Shown here piece after piece: positions 24,201 through 37,226 of a DNA stretch of 64,000 nt. The position numbers and the translations under genes were made by a program. Source of the DNA: Heracleum sosnowskyi (lineage: Eukaryota; Streptophyta; Magnoliopsida; Apiales; Apiaceae); the NCBI GenBank assembly GCA_030848705.1, contig JAUIZM010000025.1, positions 1,798,001-1,862,000 on the forward strand. The letters are read 5' to 3'. The notes beneath the pieces are model-generated. The model was given only the letters and a program-made list of their open reading frames with translations. It did not search any database and was not told the origin of the DNA. The first letter of the stretch is position 1. Every line of letters begins with the position of its first letter.

Positions 24201-27180
24201 AAGCGGGCCGTTTTGTAGATATTTTCTTGTAGTTTGACCCTATGGGTTTATAGAGTTGTAGAAAACTTCATTTGCGGCTGTCCGTGCCTGAATCGGAGCA
24301 GATACTAGGAGACGCCCGATTACGTTTACCTCTAAAGAAAGCTATACAAGGAAAATGGAGAAAAATTGAAGCGGGCCGGTTTCTGGATATTTTCTCGTAG
24401 TGTGACCCTATGGGTTTATAGAGTTGCAGAAAAGTTCATTTGGGGCTGTCTGTGCCTGAATCGGAGCAGATACCAGGAGACGCCCGATTACGTTTACCTC
24501 TAAAGGGAGCTATACAAGGAAAATGGGGAAAAATTGACGCGGGCCGTTTTGTAGATATTTTCTCGTAGTTTGACCCTATCGGTTTATAGAGTTGCAGAAA
24601 ACTTCATTTGCGGCTGTCCGTGCCTGAATCGGAGTAGATACCAGGAGACGCCCGATTACATTTACTTCTAAAGGGAGCTATACAAGGAAAATGGAGAAAA
24701 ATTGAAGCGGGCCGGTTTGTGGATATTTTCTCGTAGTGTGACCCTATGGGTTTATAGAATTGCAGAAAAGTTCATTTGGGGCTGTCTGTGCCTGAATCGG
24801 AGCAGATACCAGGAGACGCCCGATTACGTTTACCTCTAAAGGGAGCTATACAAGGAAAATGAGGAAAAATTGACGCGGGCCGTTTTGTAGATATTTTCTC
24901 GTAGTTTGACCCTATGGGTTTATAGAGTTGCAGAAAACTTCATTTGCGGCTGTCCGTGCCTGAATCGGAGCAGATACTAGGAGACGCCCGATTACGTTTA
25001 CTTCTAAAGGGAGCTATACAAGGAAAATGGAGAAAAATTGAAGCGGGCCGGTTTGTGGATATTTTCTCGTAGTGTGACCCTATGGGTTTATAGAATTGCA
25101 GAAAAGTTCATTTGGGGCTCTGTGCCAGAATCGGAGCAGATACCAGGAGTCGCCCGATTACGTTTACCTCTAAAGGGGGCTATACAAGGAAAATGGGGAA
25201 AAATTGAAGCGGGCCGTTTTGTAGATATTTTCTTGTAGTTTGACCCTATGGGTTTATAGAGTTGCAGAAAACTTCATTTGCGGCTGTCCGTGCCTGAATC
25301 GGAGCAGATACTAGGAGACGCCCGATTACGTTTACCTCTAAAGAAAGTTATACAAGGAAAATGGAGAAAAATTGAAGCGGACCAGTTTGTGCATATTTTC
25401 TCGTAGTGTGACCCTATGGGTTTATAGAGTTGCAGAAAACTTCATTTGCGGCTGTCCGTGCCTGAATCGGAGCAGATACTAGGAGACGCCCGATTACGTT
25501 TACTTCTAAAGGGAGCTATACAAGGAAAATGGAGAAAAATTGAAGCGGGCCGGTTTCTGGATATTTTCTCGTAGTGTGACCCTATGGGTTTATAGAATTG
25601 CAGAAAAGTTCATTTGGGGCTGTCTGTGCCTGAATCGGAGCAGATACCAGGAGATGCCCGATTACGTTTACCTCTAAAGGGAGCTATACAAGGAAAATGG
25701 GGAAAAATTGACGCGGGCCGTTTTGTAGATATTTTCTCGTAGTTTGACCCTATCGGTTTATAGAGTTGCAGAAAACTTCATTTGCGGCTGTCCGTGCCTG
25801 AATCCGAGTAGATACCAGGAGACGCCCGATTACGTTTACTTCTAAAGGGAGCTATACAAGGAAAATGGAGAAAAATTGAAGCGGGCCGGTTTGTGGATAT
25901 TTTCTCGTAGTGTGACCCTATGGGTTTATAGAATTGCAGAAAAGTTCATTTGGGGCTGTCTGTGCCTGAATCGGAGCAGATACCAGGAGACGCCCGATTA
26001 CGTTTACCTCTAAAGGGAGCTATACAAGGAAAATGAGGAAAAATTGACGCGGGCCGTTTTGTAGATATTTTCTCGTAGTTTGACCCTATGGGTTTATAGA
26101 GTTGCAGAAAACTTCATTTGCGGCTGTCCGTGCCTGAATCGGAGCAGATACTAGGAGACGCCCGATTACGTTTACTTCTAAAGGGAGCTATACAAGGAAA
26201 ATGGAGAAAAATTGAAGCGGGCCGGTTTGTGGATATTTTCTCGTAGTGTGACCCTATGGGTTTATAGAATTGCAGAAAAGTTCATTTGGGGCTGTCCGTG
26301 CCTGAATCGGAGCAGATACCAGCAGACACCCGATTACGTTTACCTCTAAAGGGAGCTATACAAGGAAAATGGGGGAAAATTGAAGCGGGCCGTTTTGTAG
26401 ATATTTTCTCGTAGTTTGACCCTATGGGTTTATAGAGTTGCAGAAAACTTCATTTGCGGCTGTCCGTGCCTGAATCGGAGTAGATACCAGGAGACTCCCG
26501 ATTACGTTTACTTCTAAAGGGAGCTATACAACAAAAATGGGGAAAAATTGAAGCGGGCCCTTTTGTAGATATTTTCTCGTAGTTTGACCCTATGGGTTTA
26601 TAGAGTTGCAAAAAACTTCCTTTGCGGCTATCCGTGCCTGAATCGGAGCAGATACTAGGAGACGCCCGATTACGTTTACTTCTAAAGGGAGCTATACGAG
26701 AAAAATGGAGAAAAATTGAAGCGGGCCGGTTTGTGGATATTGTCTCGTAGTGTGACCCTTTGGGTTTATAGAATTGCAGAAAAGTTCATTTGGGGCTGTC
26801 TGTGCCTGAATCGGAGCAGATACCAGGAGACGCCCGATTACGTTTACCTCTAAAGAGAGCTATACAAGGAAAATGGGTAAAAATTGAAGCGGGCCATTTT
26901 GTTGATATTTTCTCGTAGTTTGACCCTATGGGTTTATAGAGTTGCAGAAAACTTCATTTGCGGCTGTACGTGCCTGAATCGGAGCAGATACTAGGAGACG
27001 CCCGATTACGTTTACTTCTAAAGGGAGCTATACAAGGAAAATGGAGAAAAATTGAAGCGGGCCGGTTTGTGGATATTTTCTCGTAGTGTGACCCTATGGG
27101 TTTATAGAATTGTAGAAAAGTTCATTTGGGGCTGTCTGTGCCTGAATCGGAGCAGATACCAGGAGACGCCCGATTACGTT
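21266..27180 (+). repeat. Duplicated 17/19-monomer block at the domain transition
   Basis: A block starting near 21266 is repeated from about 24140. Matching positions are offset by 2854 bp up to about 23330/26185, for example AATCCGAG at 22947 and 25801 and GCCGGTTTCT at 21521 and 24375. Beyond that the offset is 3190 bp, for example the GGGTAAAAATTGAAGC junction near 23685 and 26875. The second copy therefore contains one extra 336-bp dimer at about 26194-26530. Here left-domain variants give way to right-domain ones: TATACGAGAAAAATGG first appears at about 23505 and CCATTTTGTTGATATT near 23704. Confidence 0.85.
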
Positions 27181-28489
27181 TACCTCTAAAGGGAGCTATA
27201 CAAGGAAAATGGGGAAAAATTGACGCGGGCCGTTTTGTAGATATTTTCTCGTAGTTTGACCCTATGGGTTTATAGAGTTGCAGAAAACTTCATTTGCGGC
27301 TGTCCGTGCCTGAATCGGAGCAGATACGAGGAGACGCCCGATTACGTTTACTTCTAAAGGGAGCTATACAAGGAAAATGGAGAAAAATTGAAGCGGGCCG
27401 GTTTGTGGATATTTTCTCGTAGTGTGACCCTATTGGTTTATAGAATTGCAGAAAAGTTCATTTGGGGCTGTCTGTGCCTGAATCGGAGCAGATACCAGGA
27501 GACGCCCGATTACGTTTACCTCTAAAGGGAGCTATACAAGGAAAATGGGTAAAAATTGAAGGGGGCCATTTTGTTGATATTTTCTCATAGTTTGACCCTA
27601 TGGGTTTATAGAGTTGCAGAAAACTTCATTTGCGGCTGTCCGTGCCTGAATCGGAGCAGATACTAGGAGACGCCCGATTACGTTTACTTCTAAAAGGAGC
27701 TATACAAGGAAAATGGAGAAAATTTGAAGCGGGCCGGTTTGTGGATATTTTCTCGTAGTTTGACCCTATGGGTTTATAGAGTTGCAGAAAACTTCATTTG
27801 CGGCTATCCGTGCCTGAATCGGAGCAGATACCAGGAGATGCCCGATTACGTTTACTTCTAAAGGGAGCTATACGAGAAAAATGGATAAAAATTGTAGCGG
27901 GCCGGTTTGTGGATATTTTCTCGTAATGTGACCCTTTGGGTTTATAGAATTGCAGAAAAGTTCATTTGGGGCTGTCTGTGCCTGAATCGGAGCAGATACC
28001 AGGAGACGCCCGATTACGTTTACTTCTAAAGGGAGCTATACAAGAAAAATGGGGAAAAATTGAAGTGGGCCCTTTTGTAGATATTTTCTCGTAGTTTGAC
28101 CCTATGGGTTTATAGAGTTGCAGAAAACTTCATTTGCGGCTATCCGTGCCTGAATCGGAGCAGATACCAGGAGACGCCCGATTACGTTTACTTCTAAAGG
28201 GAGCTATACGAGAAAAATGGAGAAAAATTGAAGCGGGCCGGTTTGTGGATATTTTCTCGTAGTGTGACCCTTTGGGTTTATAGAATTGCAGAAAAGTTCA
28301 TTTGGGGCTGTCTGTGCCTGAATCGGAGCAGATACCAGGAGATGCCCGATTACGTTTACCTCTAAAGGGAGCTATACAAGGAAAATGGGTAAAAATTGAA
28401 GCGGGCCATTTTGTTGATATTTTCTCGTAGTTTGACCCTATGGGTTTATAGAGTTGCAGAAAACTTCATTTGCGGCTGTACGTGCCTGA

Positions 28490-31400
28490 ATCGGAGCAGA
28501 TACTAGGAGACGCCCGATTACGTTTACTTCTAAAGGGAGCTATACAAGGAAAATGGAGAAAAATTGAAGCGGGCCGGTTTGTGGATATTTTCTCGTAGTG
28601 TGACCCTATGGGTTTATAGAATTGTAGAAAAGTTCATTTGGGGCTGTCTGTGCCTGAATCGGAGCAGATACCAGGAGACGCCCGATTACGTTTACCTCTA
28701 AAGGGAGCTATACAAGGAAAATGGGGAAAAATTGACGCGGGCCGTTTTGTAGATATTTTCTCGTAGTTTGACCCTATGGGTTTATAGAGTTGCAGAAAAC
28801 TTCATTTGCGGCTGTCCGTGCCTGAATCGGAGCAGATACGAGGAGACGCCCGATTACGTTTACTTCTAAAGGGAGCTATACAAGGAAAATGGAGAAAAAT
28901 TGAAGCGGGCCGGTTTGTGGATATTTTCTCGTAGTGTGACCCTATTGGTTTATAGAATTGCAGAAAAGTTCATTTGGGGCTATCTGTGCCTGAATCGGAG
29001 CAGATACCAGGAGACGCCCGATTACGTTTACCTCTAAAGGGAGCTATACAAGGAAAATGGGTAAAAATTGAAGGGGGCCATTTTGTTGATATTTTCTCAT
29101 AGTTTGACCCTATGGGTTTATAGAGTTGCAGAAAACTTCATTTGCGGCTGTCCGTGCCTGAATCGGAGCAGATACTAGGAGACGCCCGATTACGTTTACT
29201 TCTAAAAGGAGCTATACAAGGAAAATGGAGAAAATTTGAAGCGGGCCGGTTTGTGGATATTTTCTCGTAGTTTGACCCTATGGGTTTATAGAGTTGCAGA
29301 AAACTTCATTTGCGGCTATCCGTGCCTGAATCGGAGCAGATACCAGGAGATGCCCGATTACGTTTACTTCTAAAGGGAGCTATACGAGAAAAATGGATAA
29401 AAATTGTAGCGGGCCGGTTTGTGGATATTTTCTCGTAATGTGACCCTTTGGGTTTATAGAATTGCAGAAAAGTTCATTTGGGGCTGTCTGTGCCTGAATC
29501 GGAGCAGATACCAGGAGACGCCCGATTACGTTTACTTCTAAAGGGAGCTATACAAGAAAAATGGGGAAAAATTGAAGTGGGCCCTTTTGTAGATATTTTC
29601 TCGTAGTTTGACCCTATGGGTTTATAGAGTTGCAGAAAACTTCATTTGCGGCTATCCGTGCCTGAATCGGAGCAGATACCAGGAGACGCCCGATTACGTT
29701 TACTTCTAAAGGGAGCTATACGAGAAAAATGGAGAAAAATTGAAGCGGGCCGGTTTGTGGATATTTTCTCGTAGTGTGACCCTTTGGGTTTATAGAATTG
29801 CAGAAAAGTTCATTTGGGGCTGTCTGTGCCTGAATCGGAGCAGATACCAGGAGATGCCCGATTACGTTTACCTCTAAAGGGAGCTATACAAGGAAAATGG
29901 GTAAAAATTGAAGCGGGCCATTTTGTTGATATTTTCTCGTAGTTTGACCCTATGGGTTTATAGAGTTGCAGAAAACTTCATTTGCGGCTGTACGTGCCTG
30001 AATCGGAGCAGATACTAGGAGACGCCCGATTACGTTTACTTCTAAAGGGAGCTATACAAGGAAAATGGAGAAAAATTGAAGCGGGCCGGTTTGTGGATAT
30101 TTTCTCGTAGTGTGACCCTATGGGTTTATAGAATTGTAGAAAAGTTCATTTGGGGCTGTCTGTGCCTGAATCGGAGCAGATACCAGGAGACGCCCGATTA
30201 CGTTTACCTCTAAAGGGAGCTATACAAGGAAAATGGGGAAAAATTGACGCGGGCCGTTTTGTAGATATTTTCTCGTAGTTTGACCCTATGGGTTTATAGA
30301 GTTGCAAAAAACTTCATTTGCGGCTGTCCGTGCCTGAATCGGAGCAGATACGAGGAGACGCCCGATTACGTTTACTTCTAAAGGGAGCTATACAAGGAAA
30401 ATGGAGAAAAATTGAAGCGGGCCGGTTTGTGGATATTTTCTCGTAGTGTGACCCTATTGGTTTATAGAATTGCAGAAAAGTTCATTTGGGGCTGTCTGTG
30501 CCTGAATCGGAGCAGATACCAGGAGACGCCCGATTACGTTTACCTCTAAAGGGAACTATACAAGGAAAATGGGGAAAAATTGATGCGGGCCGTTTTGTAG
30601 ATATTTTCTCGTAGTTTGACCCTATGGGTTTATAGAGTTGCAGAAAACTTCATTTGCGGCTGTCCGTGCCTGAATCGGAGCAGATACGAGGAGACGCCCG
30701 ATTACGTTTACTTCTAAAGGGAGCTATACAAGGAAAATGGAGAAAAATTGAAGCGGGCCGGTTTGTGGATATTTTCTCGTAGTGTGACCCTATTGGTTTA
30801 TAGAATTGCAGAAAAGTTCATTTGGGGCTGTCTGTGCCTGAATCGGAGCAGATACCAGGAGACGCCCGATTACGTTTACCTCTAAAGGGAGCTATACAAG
30901 GAAAATGGGTAAAGATTGAAGGGGGCCATTTTGTTGATATTTTCTCGTAGTTTGACCCTATGGGTTTATAGAGTTGCAGAAAACTTCATTTGCGGCTGTC
31001 CGTGCCTGAATCGGAGCAGATACTAGGAGACGCCCGATTACGTTTACTTCTAAAAGGAGCTATACAAGGAAAATGGAGAAAAATTGAAGCGGGCCGGTTT
31101 GTGGATATTTTCTCGTAGTTTGACCCTATGGGTTTATAGAGTTCCAGAAAACTTCATTTGCGGCTATCCGTGCCTGAATCGGAGCAGATACCAGGAGACG
31201 CCCGATTACGTTTACTTCTAAAGGGAGCTATACGAGAAAAATGGATAAAAATTGTAGCGGGCCGGTTTGTGGATATTTTCTCGTAATGTGACCCTTTGGG
31301 TTTATAGAATTGCAGAAAAGTTCATTTGGGGCTGTCTGTGCCTGAATCGGAGCAGATACCAGGAGACGCCCGATTACGTTTACTTCTAAAGGGAGCTATA

Positions 31401-34400
31401 CAAGAAAAATGGGGAAAAATTGAAGCGGGCCCTTTTGTAGATATTTTCTCGTAGTTTGACCCTATGGGTTTATAGAGTTGCAGAAAACTTCATTTGCGGC
31501 TATCCGTGCCTGAATCGGAGCAGATACCAGGAGACGCCCGATTACGTTTACTTCTAAAGGGAGCTATACGAGAAAAATGGAGAAAAATTGAAGCGGGCCG
31601 GTTTGTGGATATTTTCTCGTAGTGTGACCCTTTGGGTTTATAGAATTGCAGAAAAGTTCATCTGGGGCTGTCTGTGCCTGAATCGGAGCAGATACCAGGA
31701 GACGCCCGATTACGTTTACCTCTAAAGGGAGCTATACAAGGAAAATGGGTAAAAATTGAAGCGGGCCATTTTGTTGATATTTTCTCGTAGTTTGACCCTA
31801 TGGGTTTATAGAGTTGCAGAAAACTTCATTTGCGGCTGTACGTGCCTGAATCGGAGCAGATACTAGGAGACGCCCGATTACGTTTACTTCTAAAGGGAGC
31901 TATACAAGGAAAATGGAGAAAAATTGAAGCGGGCCGGTTTGTGGATATTTTCTCGTAGTGTGACCCTATGGGTTTATAGAATTGTAGAAAAGTTCATTTG
32001 GGGCTGTCTGTGCCTGAATCGGAGCAGATACCAGGAGACGCCCGATTACGTTTACCTCTAAAGGGAGCTGTACAAGGAAAATGGGGAAAAATTGACGCGG
32101 GCCATTTTGTAGATATTTTCTCGTAGTTTGACCCTATGGGTTTATAGAGTTGCAGAAAACTTCATTTGCGGCTGTCCGTGCCTGAATCGGAGCAGATACG
32201 AGGAGACGCCCGATTACGTTTACTTCTAAAGGGAGCTATACAAGGAAAATGGAGAAAAATTGAAGCGGGCCGGTTTGTGGATATTTTCTCGTAGTGTGAC
32301 CCTATTGGTTTATAGAATTGCAGAAAAGTTCATTTGGGGCTGTCTGTGCCTGAATCGGAGCAGATACCAGGAGACGCCCGATTACGTTTACCTCTAAAGG
32401 GAGCTATACAGGGAAAATGGGGAAAAATTGACGCGGGCCGTTTTGTAGATATTTTCTCGTAGTTTGACCCTATGGGTTTATAGAGTTGCAGAAAACTTCA
32501 TTTGCGGCTGTCCGTGCCTGAATCGGAGCAGATACGAGGAGACGCCCGATTACGTTTACTTCTAAAGGGAGCTATACAAGGAAAATGGAGAAAAATTGAA
32601 GCGGGCCGGTTTGTGGATATTTTCTCGTAGTGTGACCCTATTGGTTTATAGAATTGCAGAAAAGTTCATTTAGGGCTGTCTGTGCCTGAATCGGAGCAGA
32701 TACCAGGAGACGCCCGATTACGTTTACCTCTAAAGGGAGCTATACAAGGAAAATGGGTAAAAATTGACGCGGGCCGTTTTGTAGATATTTTCTCGTAGTT
32801 TGACCCTATGGGTTTATAGAGTTGCAGAAAACTTCATTTGCGGCTGTCCGTGCCTGAATCGGAGCAGATACTAGGAGACGCCCGATTACGTTTACTTCTA
32901 AAGGGAGCTATACAAGGAAAATGGAGAAAAATTGAAGCGGGCCGGTTTGTGGATATTTTCTCGTAGTGTGACCCTATGGGTTTATAGAATTGTAGAAAAG
33001 TTCATTTGGGGCTGTCTGTGCCTGAATCGGAGCAGATACCAGGAGACGCCCGATTACGTTTACCTCTAAAGGGAGCTATACAAGGAAAATGGGGAAAAAT
33101 TGACGCGGGCCGTTTTGTAGATATTTTCTCGTAGTTTGACCCTATGGGTTTATAGAGTTGCAGAAAACTTCATTTGCGGCTGTCCGTGCCTGAATCGGAG
33201 CAGATACGAGGAGACGCCCGATTACGTTTACTTCTAAAGGGAGCTATACAAGGAAAATGGAGAAAAATTGAAGCGGGCCGGTTTGTGGATATTTTCTCGT
33301 AGTGTGACCCTATTGGTTTATAGAATTGCAGAAAAGTTCATTTGGGGCTATCTGTGCCTGAATCGGAGCAGATACCAGGAGACGCCCGATTACGTTTACC
33401 TCTAAAGGGAGCTATACAAGGAAAATGGGTAAAAATTGAAGGGGGCCATTTTGTTGATATTTTCTCATAGTTTGACCCTATGGGTTTATAGAGTTGCAGA
33501 AAACTTCATTTGCGGCTGTCCGTGCCTGAATCGGAGCAGATACTAGGAGACGCCCGATTACGTTTACTTCTAAAAGGAGCTATACAAGGAAAATGGAGAA
33601 AATTTGAAGCGGGCCGGTTTGTGGATATTTTCTCGTAGTTTGACCCTATGGGTTTATAGAGTTGCAGAAAACTTCATTTGCGGCTATCCGTGCCTGAATC
33701 GGAGCAGATACCAGGAGATGCCCGATTACGTTTACTTCTAAAGGGAGCTATACGAGAAAAATGGATAAAAATTGTAGCGGGCCGGTTTGTGGATATTTTC
33801 TCGTAATGTGACCCTTTGGGTTTATAGAATTGCAGAAAAGTTCATTTGGGGCTGTCTGTGCCTGAATCGGAGCAGATACCAGGAGACGCCCGATTACGTT
33901 TACTTCTAAAGGGAGCTATACAAGAAAAATGGGGAAAAATTGAAGTGGGCCCTTTTGTAGATATTTTCTCGTAGTTTGACCCTATGGGTTTATAGAGTTG
34001 CAGAAAACTTCATTTGCGGCTATCCGTGCCTGAATCGGAGCAGATACCAGGAGACGCCCGATTACGTTTACTTCTAAAGGGAGCTATACGAGAAAAATGG
34101 AGAAAAATTGAAGCGGGCCGGTTTGTGGATATTTTCTCGTAGTGTGACCCTTTGGGTTTATAGAATTGCAGAAAAGTTCATTTGGGGCTGTCTGTGCCTG
34201 AATCGGAGCAGATACCAGGAGATGCCCGATTACGTTTACCTCTAAAGGGAGCTATACAAGGAAAATGGGTAAAAATTGAAGCGGGCCATTTTGTTGATAT
34301 TTTCTCGTAGTTTGACCCTATGGGTTTATAGAGTTGCAGAAAACTTCATTTGCGGCTGTACGTGCCTGAATCGGAGCAGATACTAGGAGACGCCCGATTA

Positions 34401-37226
34401 CGTTTACTTCTAAAGGGAGCTATACAAGGAAAATGGAGAAAAATTGAAGCGGGCCGGTTTGTGGATATTTTCTCGTAGTGTGACCCTATGGGTTTATAGA
34501 ATTGTAGAAAAGTTCATTTGGGGCTGTCTGTGCCTGAATCGGAGCAGATACCAGGAGACGCCCGATTACGTTTACCTCTAAAGGGAGCTATACAAGGAAA
34601 ATGGGGAAAAATTGACGCGGGCCGTTTTGTAGATATTTTCTCGTAGTTTGACCCTATGGGTTTATAGAGTTGCAAAAAACTTCATTTGCGGCTGTCCGTG
34701 CCTGAATCGGAGCAGATACGAGGAGACGCCCGATTACGTTTACTTCTAAAGGGAGCTATACAAGGAAAATGGAGAAAAATTGAAGCGGGCCGGTTTGTGG
34801 ATATTTTCTCGTAGTGTGACCCTATTGGTTTATAGAATTGCAGAAAAGTTCATTTGGGGCTGTCTGTGCCTGAATCGGAGCAGATACCAGGAGACGCCCG
34901 ATTACGTTTACCTCTAAAGGGAACTATACAAGGAAAATGGGGAAAAATTGATGCGGGCCGTTTTGTAGATATTTTCTCGTAGTTTGACCCTATGGGTTTA
35001 TAGAGTTGCAGAAAACTTCATTTGCGGCTGTCCGTGCCTGAATCGGAGCAGATACGAGGAGACGCCCGATTACGTTTACTTCTAAAGGGAGCTATACAAG
35101 GAAAATGGAGAAAAATTGAAGCGGGCCGGTTTGTGGATATTTTCTCGTAGTGTGACCCTATTGGTTTATAGAATTGCAGAAAAGTTCATTTGGGGCTGTC
35201 TGTGCCTGAATCGGAGCAGATACCAGGAGACGCCCGATTACGTTTACCTCTAAAGGGAGCTATACAAGGAAAATGGGTAAAGATTGAAGGGGGCCATTTT
35301 GTTGATATTTTCTCGTAGTTTGACCCTATGGGTTTATAGAGTTGCAGAAAACTTCATTTGCGGCTGTCCGTGCCTGAATCGGAGCAGATACTAGGAGACG
35401 CCCGATTACGTTTACTTCTAAAAGGAGCTATACAAGGAAAATGGAGAAAAATTGAAGCGGGCCGGTTTGTGGATATTTTCTCGTAGTTTGACCCTATGGG
35501 TTTATAGAGTTCCAGAAAACTTCATTTGCGGCTATCCGTGCCTGAATCGGAGCAGATACCAGGAGACGCCCGATTACGTTTACTTCTAAAGGGAGCTATA
35601 CGAGAAAAATGGATAAAAATTGTAGCGGGCCGGTTTGTGGATATTTTCTCGTAATGTGACCCTTTGGGTTTATAGAATTGCAGAAAAGTTCATTTGGGGC
35701 TGTCTGTGCCTGAATCGGAGCAGATACCAGGAGACGCCCGATTACGTTTACTTCTAAAGGGAGCTATACAAGAAAAATGGGGAAAAATTGAAGCGGGCCC
35801 TTTTGTAGATATTTTCTCGTAGTTTGACCCTATGGGTTTATAGAGTTGCAGAAAACTTCATTTGCGGCTATCCGTGCCTGAATCGGAGCAGATACCAGGA
35901 GACGCCCGATTACGTTTACTTCTAAAGGGAGCTATACGAGAAAAATGGAGAAAAATTGAAGCGGGCCGGTTTGTGGATATTTTCTCGTAGTGTGACCCTT
36001 TGGGTTTATAGAATTGCAGAAAAGTTCATTTGGGGCTGTCTGTGCCTGAATCGGAGCAGATACCAGGAGACGCCCGATTACGTTTACCTCTAAAGGGAGC
36101 TATACAAGGAAAATGGGTAAAAATTGAAGCGGGCCATTTTGTTGATATTTTCTCGTAGTTTGACCCTATGGGTTTATAGAGTTGCAGAAAACTTCATTTG
36201 CGGCTGTACGTGCCTGAATCGGAGCAGATACTAGGAGACGCCCGATTACGTTTACTTCTAAAGGGAGCTATACAAGGAAAATGGAGAAAAATTGAAGCGG
36301 GCCGGTTTGTGGATATTTTCTCGTAGTGTGACCCTATGGGTTTATAGAATTGTAGAAAAGTTCATTTGGGGCTGTCTGTGCCTGAATCGGAGCAGATACT
36401 AGGAGACGCCCGATTACGTTTACCTCTAAAGGGAGCTGTACAAGGAAAATGGGGAAAAATTGACGCGGGCCGTTTTGTAGATATTTTCTCGTAGTTTGAC
36501 CCTATGGGTTTATAGAGTTGCAGAAAACTTCATTTGCGGCTGTCCGTGCCTGAATCGGAGCAGATACGAGGAGACGCCCGATTACGTTTACTTCTAAAGG
36601 GAGCTATACAAGGAAAATGGAGAAAAATTGAAGCGGGCCGGTTTGTGGATATTTTCTCGTAGTGTGACCCTATTGGTTTATAGAATTGCAGAAAAGTTCA
36701 TTTGGGGCTGTCTGTGCCTGAATCGGAGCAGATACCAGGAGACGCCCGATTACGTTTACCTCTAAAGGGAGCTATACAAGGAAAATGGGGAAAAATTGAC
36801 GCGGGCCGTTTTGTAGATATTTTCTCGTAGTTTGACCCTATGGGTTTATAGAGTTGCAGAAAACTTCATTTGCGGCTGTCCGTGCCTGAATCGGAGCAGA
36901 TACGAGGAGACGCCCGATTACGTTTACTTCTAAAGGGAGCTATACAAGGAAAATGGAGAAAAATTGAAGCGGGCCGGTTTGTGGATATTTTCTCGTAGTG
37001 TGACCCTATTGGTTTATAGAATTGCAGAAAAGTTCATTTAGGGCTGTCTGTGCCTGAATCGGAGCAGATACCAGGAGACGCCCGATTACGTTTACCTCTA
37101 AAGGGAGCTATACAAGGAAAATGGGTAAAAATTGACGCGGGCCGTTTTGTATATATTTTCTCGTAGTTTGACCCTATGGGTTTATAGAGTTGCAGAAAAC
37201 TTCATTTGCGGCTGTCCGTGCCTGAA
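28490..37226 (+). repeat. 4368-bp (26-monomer) tandem segmental duplication
   Basis: Private variants recur exactly 4368 bp apart: GGGGCTATCTG at 28981/33349, TTGCAAAAAAC at about 30304/34672, GGGAACTATAC at about 30552/34920, GAGTTCCAG at about 31141/35509, GGAGCTGTACAAGG at about 32067/36435 and TCATTTAGGG at about 32668/37036. The breakpoint is near 32858. Upstream of about 28490 the correspondence fails (CTGTACG versus CTGTCCG). The limits are approximate. Confidence 0.88.

Noticed and set aside
4536..25238. Repeated 66-codon open frames in the satellite (plus strand, and minus strand at 13392-16611)
   Set aside because: They start with TTG rather than ATG, span more than one monomer's worth of a tandem repeat, and arise because one monomer variant is 2 bp shorter. 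No coding signature or regulatory context.
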